Origin: Candidatus Tepidiaquacella proteinivora
GTDB taxonomy: Bacteria; Bacteroidota; Ignavibacteria; Tepidaquicellales; Tepidaquicellaceae
Length of the DNA: 59,582 bases
Reading direction: 5' to 3'
Assembly (NCBI GenBank): GCA_013348845.1
Contig: CP054675.1
Span: 810,419 to 870,000, forward strand
In this document: piece by piece, positions 53,086-59,582 of the stretch
Numbering within the stretch: position 1 is the stretch's first letter
Layout of the letters: each line of letters begins with the position of its first letter
Notes under the pieces: generated by a model
Database searches by the model: none
Told to the model about the DNA's origin: nothing
What the model saw: only the letters and a program-made list of their open reading frames with translations
Made by a program: the position numbers and the translations under genes

Positions 53086-54540
53086 TTAAAAACCAGGTTC
53101 TTGAACTTCCGGAACTTCTATAATAGGTTGCGGAATTGCATTAGTAAAACAGGTATGTTCAGCGATATATTCAAGTTCAAAGCTTGTTGTTGGTCCATTC
53201 CTTTGTTTACCAATTATAATTAATGCCTTTCTTTTCTCCTTTTCATATTCAGGATCATCCTCATCAGTCTTTCTCAATAAAAATGGTCTATGTACAAAAA
53301 TTACCACATCAGCATCCTGTTCTATTGCCCCTGATTCTCTTAAATCAGCAAGTTGAGGACCTTTATCTTTGCTACCCCTTGTTTCAACACCTCTATTTAA
53401 CTGCGCACATGCAACAACCGGGATATCTAAATCTTTAGCAAGTGCTTTCAAATTTCGCGATACATAAGCAACTTCTAAATCTCTTCTTTCGGGATTTTCC
53501 TGTCCTTTAACTAATTGTAAATAATCAACCATGATCATATCAACATTATAATCATATTTTAATCTTCTTGCCTTTGCTCTTAGTTCCAGAATAGATAAAT
53601 CACTTGAATCATCAATTAGAATATTTGTTCTCAAATTTGGGAAATATTTTGCAACTCTAGTCCATTCTTCATCAGTTAACTTTCCAATTTTCAAATTCCT
53701 TGCATCTACTCTTGCCTCAGCAGCAATTAACCTAATCATAAGTTCCTTATATGTCATTTCAAGTGAAAATATTGCTACAGTTTTATTATGTTGAACAGCA
53801 GCATGTCTTGCAATATTCAGAATCAAAGCAGTCTTACCATGTGATGGTCTTCCTGCAATAACAATAAATTCTGATTTCTGAAATCCTGATGTATGTTCAT
53901 CTAACAAAGTAAAGCCAGTCGGAACTCCTGTAATAATATTCTTATCTTTTCTTCTCTTAAATAACTCCTCATAAAAAGTCTCAATTTCTTCTTTAACATT
54001 AATAACTTTCTTTTTGGAAAGTGATTCTGAAATATTGAGTAAATTCTGTTCTGCAGTATTTAATAAATTAAAAGTATTAACAGATGGATCAAGAGACTTT
54101 TCTATAATTTCAGATGATACATGAATCAATCCCCTCAGAATATATTTTTCCAGAATTATGCGCGCATGTTGCATATAATTAGCAGAAGTAGTAACATAGG
54201 AAGCTAATTCTCCAATATAATCAACGGAACCAACCTCTTCAAGTTTTCCCATTTTTTTAAGCTCTTCCGCTAAAGTGTGAATATCAATAGGTTCACCACG
54301 GCTATTCAGATTTAAAATAGCACGAAATATTTCACTATGAGCCTTTTTATAGAAATGTTTATAATCAATAATTTGAATTATATCATTCAATATTAAATTA
54401 TCAATCAGTACTGAGCCGATTAATTCCTTTTCAATATCAACACAATTAGGCGGTAGTGCTTTGTCATATAATTTTAAATCTGATTCTTCATTCAATATCA
54501 GCTCATCAATTTTTTGCCTTTTGTTTCTTAGCTTTCCCAT
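53086..54540 (-). CDS. dnaB: Replicative DNA helicase
   Basis: This 484-residue hexameric helicase unwinds DNA at the replication fork. The N-terminal domain (LPPNCVDIEKELIGSVLID) and RecA-like C-domain are complete: Walker A GRPSHGKTALILNIA, FSLEMTYKELMIRL, Walker B-like MIMVDYLQLV and the SRNLKALAKDLDIPVVACAQL segment. There is no intein. The Walker A has His where Met or Gly is common. It is 3 bases downstream of the UDG gene. Confidence 0.97.
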   Translation of the reverse strand: MGKLRNKRQKIDELILNEESDLKLYDKALPPNCVDIEKELIGSVLIDNLILNDIIQIIDYKHFYKKAHSEIFRAILNLNSRGEPIDIHTLAEELKKMGKLEEVGSVDYIGELASYVTTSANYMQHARIILEKYILRGLIHVSSEIIEKSLDPSVNTFNLLNTAEQNLLNISESLSKKKVINVKEEIETFYEELFKRRKDKNIITGVPTGFTLLDEHTSGFQKSEFIVIAGRPSHGKTALILNIARHAAVQHNKTVAIFSLEMTYKELMIRLIAAEARVDARNLKIGKLTDEEWTRVAKYFPNLRTNILIDDSSDLSILELRAKARRLKYDYNVDMIMVDYLQLVKGQENPERRDLEVAYVSRNLKALAKDLDIPVVACAQLNRGVETRGSKDKGPQLADLRESGAIEQDADVVIFVHRPFLLRKTDEDDPEYEKEKRKALIIIGKQRNGPTTSFELEYIAEHTCFTNAIPQPIIEVPEVQEPGF

Positions 54541-54543
54541 AGG

Positions 54544-55329
54544 TTAATTTTTATTTCGTTTATATTCGTCATATAATGCCTTAAACATTTTTAAATCTTC
54601 CCAGGTTGGTTTCTTCCAATGAGGATTTCTTAACAATGCTGCTGGGTGAAATGTTACAATCATTCTTATTACCTTACCAGAAATATTATAATTGAAAATC
54701 CGTTCTCTAAGTTTACCTAAAGGTTCTTTAGTTTTTAAAATTGTTTGAGCAGCAAAGGAACCTAATGCAAGGATAAATTCCGGATTAATTAGTTTTAACT
54801 GCTTCATAAGATATGGTTCACACATTTTAATCTCTTCCGGAAGTGGGTTTCTGTTACCAGGTGGTCTGCATTTTAATATATTACAAATAAAAACATCTTC
54901 TCTATTCAAGTTTATCGAATTTAACATCTTAGTCAATAACATACCAGCCCTACCAACAAAAGGCTGTCCCTGTAAATCTTCTTCCGAACCTGGTGCTTCT
55001 CCGATTATAACAATATCTGATTTATGATTTCCTGAACCAAAGACAAAATTTGTTCTTGTTTTATGCAGATTACATTTAGTACAATACTTTATACTTTCAT
55101 TTAAGTCTATCAACGTTCCGGATTTTTCCCATTCTTCTGCAAATAAATTCTCTTCTTCTATTATATTAATTGTTTTATAACTTTCTTCTTTATCTTTAGT
55201 AATAATATTTCCCTTATCCTCTTCATTGATAAAATACTGTTTACTTTTTTCTAACTCTAAAGGCAATTTTATTCTATCCTTATAAAATTTTAGATAATTT
55301 ATACTCTTTTCTAATATATCTGTTATCAT
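54544..55329 (-). CDS. Uracil-DNA glycosylase, family 4 (iron-sulfur)
   Basis: This 261-residue protein excises uracil from DNA. The family 4 domain spans about residues 75-255: 4Fe-4S cysteines in YCTKCNLHKTR, ICNILKCRPPGNR and MCEPYL, motif A VIIGEAPGSEEDLQGQPF, and the C-terminal TFHPAALLRNP. The first roughly 70 residues are a charged extension without similarity that I recognise, as in proteins once labelled phage polymerase-related. It lies between coaBC and dnaB. Confidence 0.92.
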   Translation of the reverse strand: MITDILEKSINYLKFYKDRIKLPLELEKSKQYFINEEDKGNIITKDKEESYKTINIIEEENLFAEEWEKSGTLIDLNESIKYCTKCNLHKTRTNFVFGSGNHKSDIVIIGEAPGSEEDLQGQPFVGRAGMLLTKMLNSINLNREDVFICNILKCRPPGNRNPLPEEIKMCEPYLMKQLKLINPEFILALGSFAAQTILKTKEPLGKLRERIFNYNISGKVIRMIVTFHPAALLRNPHWKKPTWEDLKMFKALYDEYKRNKN

Positions 55330-55343
55330 TGAAAATGTATTTA

Positions 55344-56555
55344 TTAATCATTTTCAAGATAATAATCCAATATGATATTCCCAACTTCATACTTTGTCAT
55401 CTTAGAAAGTCTTCTAACCTTATTGTTATCAATGAGAGTAACAACATTAGTTTCAGATTCAAAACCTGCACCTTCTTCTAATGGATTATTTAAAATTATT
55501 AAGTCCAAATTTTTTTCTTTTAACTTTTTCTTTGCATTTTCAATCCCATTTTCTGTTTCAAGAGCGAATCCATAAAGTTTATAATCTTTTTTCTTTTCTC
55601 CCAAAAATTTCAATATATCTATATTCTTTATCAGTTCTAACTTTAAATGATCAAGTTTTTCTTTCTTTAATTTACCTTTATAAACACTTTTAGGTTTAAA
55701 ATCACTAACAGCAGCTGCCATTATTATCAAATCAAAATTATTGTAAATCTTTTTTACTTCTTTAAACATATCCTCTGTTGTCTCAATATCAATCCTTTTG
55801 ACATTACCTGTTTCCTTTAATGTTACTGGTCCAGTAATTAAGGTTACATCCGCTCCTCTATCATATGCTGCCCTTGCAAGTTCAAATCCCATTTTACCTG
55901 AGGAATAATTTGTGATGTATCTTACCTTATCAATAGGCTCTCTTGTAGGTCCAGCAGTAATCAAAATTTTTTTCCCTTTTAAATCAATTCTTCTATTAAT
56001 AAATGAATTTACATAGGAAAATATTTCTTCTGGTTCAGGCATTTTCCCAATACCATATATTCCACTTGCAAGTTCTCCATAAATCGGGTAAATGATTTTA
56101 TACCCAGCAGATTCGAGATTCTTTATATTTCTCTGAACTATTGTATTCCTGTACATATCCTCATCCATTGAAGGTACTAAAATAACGGGACATCTCGAAG
56201 CGAAAATTGTACATAATAAAAAGTTATCAGCAATTCCGCTAATTATTTTCCCTAATGTATTAGCAGTAGCAGGTGCAACAATAAAAACATCAGCCCACAT
56301 TGCCAGATCGATATGCCAGGTTGACTGTTCAAGTTTTTCAACCTTATCAAAATTATCAATTTCAGGAAAAGTATTAATTATAACATCATTTCTTGAAAGC
56401 ACAGACAATGTTAAAGGTGAAACAAATTTGGTAGCTGAAGGAGTCATAATAACTTTTACCTCGGCACCTGCTTTAACAAACTGCCTCACAAGAAAGCATA
56501 TCTTATAAGCTGCTATTCCACCAGTAATTCCAATAAGGATTTTCTTATTCTTCAT
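55344..56555 (-). CDS. coaBC: Bifunctional phosphopantothenoylcysteine decarboxylase/phosphopantothenate-cysteine ligase
   Basis: About 403 residues carry out two steps of coenzyme A synthesis. The CoaC flavoprotein half begins KILIGITGGIAAYK, with the His of STWHIDLAMWAD and the substrate clamp region PSMDEDMYRN (family PxMNxxM, here with Asp-Glu). The CoaB half begins KILITAGPTREPIDKVRYIT and has NYSSGKMGFELA and AAAVSDFKP. A GTG at 56558 would add one residue. The start overlaps the rpoZ end by 11 bases. Confidence 0.96.
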   Translation of the reverse strand: MKNKKILIGITGGIAAYKICFLVRQFVKAGAEVKVIMTPSATKFVSPLTLSVLSRNDVIINTFPEIDNFDKVEKLEQSTWHIDLAMWADVFIVAPATANTLGKIISGIADNFLLCTIFASRCPVILVPSMDEDMYRNTIVQRNIKNLESAGYKIIYPIYGELASGIYGIGKMPEPEEIFSYVNSFINRRIDLKGKKILITAGPTREPIDKVRYITNYSSGKMGFELARAAYDRGADVTLITGPVTLKETGNVKRIDIETTEDMFKEVKKIYNNFDLIIMAAAVSDFKPKSVYKGKLKKEKLDHLKLELIKNIDILKFLGEKKKDYKLYGFALETENGIENAKKKLKEKNLDLIILNNPLEEGAGFESETNVVTLIDNNKVRRLSKMTKYEVGNIILDYYLEND

Positions 56556-56835
56556 CACGATACTTATAAGTAATATCGTTATTAATCATTTCTTTTATTG
56601 CCTGATTGGTTGGTTTTTCTCTTTTCTCAAATTCGACAGAAATATTGAACTTATCCTGATTCATAATTGTATCGTCTTCAGTTTCCTTAGCAATAACTGG
56701 CTCAAGTCGTTGTGCTAATTCAAGCTTCATTTCATCATTAATTTGTCTTGCTCTTTTTGCAGCTACCATTACTGCTTCATACAAACTATCAGCACTACTT
56801 TCAAATTTTGAAATATCAATTGTTTGTAGTGGCAT
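56545..56835 (-). CDS. rpoZ: RNA polymerase omega subunit
   Basis: This 96-residue protein helps assemble RNA polymerase. The helix SLYEAVMVAAKRARQIND near residues 17-34 is the omega signature, and the acidic tail ends YRDEE. The order yicC-gmk-rpoZ-coaBC is conserved in many bacteria and supports the call. It overlaps gmk by 20 bases and coaBC by 11. Confidence 0.92.
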   Translation of the reverse strand: MPLQTIDISKFESSADSLYEAVMVAAKRARQINDEMKLELAQRLEPVIAKETEDDTIMNQDKFNISVEFEKREKPTNQAIKEMINNDITYKYRDEE

Positions 56836-57400
56836 TTTTGTAATCTCCTTTTTTAATTTTTAAAATTAAACTTACTAATTCTTTTACAGCTTTTTCAAGA
56901 TTATCATTTATTATAATATAATCAAAAAATTTTATTTTTGCCATTTCAATTTCAAATCTTCTTAAGCGATTCTTAATTTGTTCTACATTTTCAGTTCCCC
57001 TTGCAATTAACCTTCTCATAACTTCCTCTTTATCAGGTGGTTTTAAAAATATTAAAATCGCTAAATTTTTATAATATTTCTTGAGTGATAAAGCACCTTT
57101 AACATCTATATCAAAAACAATATCTCTACCTTCTTCAATTTTTTTATCAACAAAACTTTTCAAAGTGCCATAATAATTACCGTCAAATATTTCTTCGTAT
57201 TCTACGAATTCCCCATTCTTAATCTTATTTTCGAACTCCTCTTTTGTGATAAAGTAATAATCTTTTCCATCTACTTCATAATCCCGTTTTTTTCTTGTTG
57301 TTGCTGAAATAGAAAAAACAAGATCCGGAATTTCATCTAATAATTTTCTTACAACCGTTGTTTTTCCTGTACCTGATGGTGCTGATATTATGAAAAGCAT
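56816..57400 (-). CDS. gmk: Guanylate kinase
   Basis: This 194-residue enzyme phosphorylates GMP to GDP. It has the P-loop ISAPSGTGKTTVV at residues 4-16, the GMP-binding SATTRKKRDYEVDGKDYYF, the VEYEEIFDGNYYGT segment and DIDVKGALSL. Length is typical. It is 6 bases downstream of yicC and overlaps rpoZ. Confidence 0.97.
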   Translation of the reverse strand: MLFIISAPSGTGKTTVVRKLLDEIPDLVFSISATTRKKRDYEVDGKDYYFITKEEFENKIKNGEFVEYEEIFDGNYYGTLKSFVDKKIEEGRDIVFDIDVKGALSLKKYYKNLAILIFLKPPDKEEVMRRLIARGTENVEQIKNRLRRFEIEMAKIKFFDYIIINDNLEKAVKELVSLILKIKKGDYKNATTNN

Positions 57401-57406
57401 ATTTAA

Positions 57407-58288
57407 TTATTCAATGTTTTGTATTTGTTCTCTGATTTTTTCAAGTTCTTCTTTAATAACAATCGCAATCTGTGAAATAGTAGCATTCATAGATTTTGAT
57501 GATATTGTATTTATTTCTCTGTTCATTTCTTGTAATAAGAAATTCAATCTTCTTCCAGAATATTCCTTTGAATTCACATAATCAAGAAAATATTTTATGT
57601 GACTTTTAAATCGAATTATCTCTTCTGTTATATCAAGTTTTTCTGCCAATAAAGCTACTTCAAGTTCAATTCTGTTTTCGTTGATTAATCTCTGGTCATT
57701 CAGAATATTTCTAATATTCTGATTTATTTTTTCTTTTTCTTTTTGTATTCTTCCTTTACTATAAAATGAAATCTTCTCTAATTCTTTTGCGATAATTTTA
57801 ATCCTCTTTTGAATATCATTTTTCAGAAACTGCCCCTCTTTTTCTTTCATTAAGACTAAATCTTTTATTGCTTTACCAATCAGAGATTTCACGAAATCAA
57901 ACTCTTTTTTATTAATCTTTATTAATTCATCCTTCAAAATACTTTCATGCAATTTTAAAATGTGGTCAATTGTAATTTTTTCTTCAGAGCGAATCGATTT
58001 TTTAATACTATTTAAAAATTTTAAATATGATTTTAGAATTTTGGAATTTATTTCCTGTAAGTATAAATTATCAATTTCATCTTCAAGGGTAATATTAATA
58101 TATATTTTACCCCTTGAAATTTTTTCCCGTATAATTTCACGAATATCAAGTTCTTTTTCCAATAAAAACTTAGGAGCTTTTAAAAATATTTCAATAAATT
58201 TACTATTCAGAGATTTAATTTCTACAATATACTTCCTATTCTTGAAGTATCCTTCCGCTTTACCGTAACCGGTCATACTTATAATCAT
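57407..58288 (-). CDS. yicC: YicC family endoribonuclease
   Basis: This 293-residue protein begins SMTGYGKAEGYF and ends with the conserved GRRLNFLLQEMNREINTISSKSMNATISQIAI, both hallmarks of the YicC/DUF1732 family, whose members cleave RNA. The long middle is coiled-coil. Translation may begin at Met1 or Met5. It is followed by gmk, the classic arrangement, and preceded by the LOG gene by 1 base. Confidence 0.94.
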   Translation of the reverse strand: MIISMTGYGKAEGYFKNRKYIVEIKSLNSKFIEIFLKAPKFLLEKELDIREIIREKISRGKIYINITLEDEIDNLYLQEINSKILKSYLKFLNSIKKSIRSEEKITIDHILKLHESILKDELIKINKKEFDFVKSLIGKAIKDLVLMKEKEGQFLKNDIQKRIKIIAKELEKISFYSKGRIQKEKEKINQNIRNILNDQRLINENRIELEVALLAEKLDITEEIIRFKSHIKYFLDYVNSKEYSGRRLNFLLQEMNREINTISSKSMNATISQIAIVIKEELEKIREQIQNIE

Positions 58289-58289
58289 A

Positions 58290-59126
58290 CTAATTGATAT
58301 AATTTTTAGTTAAACATTTTTTTAAATAATTAAAAGCATCTTCAGGTGTATCAAAAAACTTAATTAAATTTAAATCTCTTTTTGATATCATCTGGTTTTT
58401 ATATAACGCGTTAAAATCAATAATTTGATCCCAAAACTTCTTATCATACAATACAATTGTAATTTTTTTTCTTAATTTATTTGTTTGAACAAGAGTTAAA
58501 ATTTCCATCAATTCATCAAGTGTACCAAATCCGCCTGGCATTATAACAAGCGCCTTTGCCATATAAGCAAACCAAAATTTTCTCATAAAAAAATAATGAA
58601 ACTCAAAGTTTAATTCAGGTGTAATAAATCTGTTTGATTGTTGTTCAAAAGGTAAAGAAATGTTAAAACCCATAGATAGCCCTTTTGCTTTTCTTGCTCC
58701 TTTATTTGCTGCTTCCATAATCCCAGGACCACCACCAGAACATACAACAAAACTATTTTTATTTTTCAATGATTTTGACCATTTAGTCAGAAGATAAGCA
58801 AGCTTTTCAGTATCGGAATAATATTTAGAGTTTTTTAAATTTTGTTTTGCTATCTCAAGTTGTTCAAGTAATTTCTTTTTTCTTTTAAAATCAGAAGGTT
58901 TTAAATTTTTTAATTTATCTTTTATTATTTTCATATTTTTTCTCGCTTCGCCTGGTGGTAAAATCCTTGCAGAGCCAAAGAAAACAATCGTATTTATTAT
59001 ATTATATTTTTTAAGTCGTCTCAGAGGTTCTAAATATTCTGCTAAAAGTCTGATTACTCTTGCTTCTCGGGACCCAAGGAACTCCAGGTTATAATACGCT
59101 TTGCAAACTTTATTCTGATTATTCAT
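58290..59126 (-). CDS. LOG family protein (TIGR00730-like)
   Basis: This 278-residue Rossmann-like protein carries the LOG signature: VVCSGGGPGIMEAANKGARKAKG and VIMPGGFGTLDELMEILTLVQ (the PGGxGTxxE motif). Characterised members cut nucleoside 5'-monophosphates to base and ribose 5-phosphate, and older annotations as lysine decarboxylase are wrong. This member has about 80 extra N-terminal residues, mostly helical. It is 18 bases downstream of the SDR gene. Confidence 0.9.
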   Translation of the reverse strand: MNNQNKVCKAYYNLEFLGSREARVIRLLAEYLEPLRRLKKYNIINTIVFFGSARILPPGEARKNMKIIKDKLKNLKPSDFKRKKKLLEQLEIAKQNLKNSKYYSDTEKLAYLLTKWSKSLKNKNSFVVCSGGGPGIMEAANKGARKAKGLSMGFNISLPFEQQSNRFITPELNFEFHYFFMRKFWFAYMAKALVIMPGGFGTLDELMEILTLVQTNKLRKKITIVLYDKKFWDQIIDFNALYKNQMISKRDLNLIKFFDTPEDAFNYLKKCLTKNYIN

Positions 59127-59144
59127 AATAAATATAATTTAACA

Positions 59145-59582
59145 TTATAATGTCTTTCCCCCATCAACAATAAAATTATGCCCGGTAATATACTTATTTT
59201 CTAAAACCAAAAACTTTATTAAGCTTTTAATGTCATCTACTTTACTATATCTTTTCATAGGATAAGTGGAAATATCATCTAATTCTAATTTTTCGTCTTT
59301 CATATCAATTGTTGCAGGTGATATGCAATTAACCAATATATCAGGGGCTAACCTTTTTGCTGATAAAAATGTAAATTTAATTACTCCGGCTTTAGATAAT
59401 GAATATGGGATAAAGTTAGTCCAGTTTTGAATCCCACCAATTGAAGCAATATTAATAATCTTACAGGGTTTTTCATCGTTTTTTAACATAATTTTAGCAG
59501 CTTCAATCGTAGAAATAACAATACTTTTTAGATTAGTATTATAAAACTCATCAATAATTGAACTATTAATATCAAAAAAATC
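59145..59582 (-). CDS. Short-chain dehydrogenase/reductase, C-terminal part (runs off the right edge)
   Basis: The frame stays open to the end of the window, so an internal ATG at 59489 is not the start. What is visible (about 145 residues) is the second half of a classical SDR: NIASIGG with the catalytic Ser, then YSLSKAGVIKF with the YxxxK pair (Tyr replaced correctly, Lys present), VNCISPATI and the C-terminal ITGHNFIVDGGKTL. The NAD(P)-binding glycine motif lies beyond the edge. Substrate unknown; 3-oxoacyl-ACP reductase-like and sugar dehydrogenases share this pattern. Confidence 0.88.
   Translation of the reverse strand, partial: DFFDINSSIIDEFYNTNLKSIVISTIEAAKIMLKNDEKPCKIINIASIGGIQNWTNFIPYSLSKAGVIKFTFLSAKRLAPDILVNCISPATIDMKDEKLELDDISTYPMKRYSKVDDIKSLIKFLVLENKYITGHNFIVDGGKTL

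Noticed and set aside
52196-59126. dnaB intein or mobile element near the replication/repair genes
   Set aside because: DnaB has normal length and continuous motifs; no transposase, integrase or terminal repeats are present.

Overview
The window looks like chromosome from a low-GC member of the Bacteroidota/Chlorobiota (FCB) group, most likely an Ignavibacteria-type lineage. The evidence is base composition (about 30 % GC by eye), a secreted protein ending in a YPNPFNP-type (type IX secretion, T9SS) sorting domain, a PorV/UPF0164-like outer-membrane protein, an FCB-type split ATP synthase operon (atpZ, an AtpI-like protein, then B, E, F, H, A, G, with no beta or epsilon gene), the pairing of a sigma-54 regulator with lptE, and a few TAnnTTTG promoter boxes. 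This placement is inferred from gene content, not from a marker tree. There are no insertion sequences, prophage genes, CRISPR arrays or rRNA genes. The window is almost fully coding; no gap exceeds 300 bases (largest 42085-42342).

Layout. 1-1925: a broken T9SS cargo gene with sialidase-type repeats, ending at a strong bidirectional terminator. 2000-9771 (minus): MFS/POT-like transporter, aminotransferase, tRNA-Ala(CGC), gyrA, threonine aldolase and a group II PLP decarboxylase. 9909-15536 (plus): cupin protein, metG, folP, copA. 15558-18899 (minus): a three-gene lipid-linked glycosylation set (membrane GT-C-like enzyme, epimerase, polyprenyl-phosphate-type glycosyltransferase). 19091-22970 (plus): sigma-54 activator, lptE, processive GT2, TPR protein. 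22967-30226 (minus): ATP synthase operon with a small unknown gene between atpA and atpG, followed by an RqcH/Rqc2 gene. 30322-42084 (minus): murA, accA and a surface-glycan cluster containing the complete GDP-D-glycero-D-manno-heptose pathway (gmhA, hddA, gmhB, hddC) plus a transaldolase, two initiating-transferase homologues (one degenerate and fused to a GT2), a dolichol-phosphate-mannose-synthase-like enzyme, an epimerase and another GT2. 42343-50679 (plus): proS, maf, flippase-like membrane protein, phosphohexomutase, SLBB polysaccharide export protein, SRAP protein and a PorV-like barrel. 50689-59582 (minus): SDR fragment, LOG protein, yicC, gmk, rpoZ, coaBC, family 4 UDG, dnaB, DUF1460 amidase, plsY and an orphan transketolase N-terminal subunit.

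How the genes fit together. The dominant theme is envelope glycan: sedoheptulose phosphate supply, heptose activation, lipid-linked initiation, elongation, and export (SLBB protein; LptE for LPS). Housekeeping genes (gyrA, metG, proS, dnaB, atp operon, gmk, rpoZ) are interspersed in tight, often overlapping operons. TTG start codons are unusually frequent. The most interesting items are the unknown 90-residue protein in the atp operon, the GT2-degenerate phosphoglycosyltransferase fusion beside an intact one, the heptose cluster with its own transaldolase, Lys in place of the quinolone-binding Ser in GyrA, and the doubly broken T9SS cargo gene.
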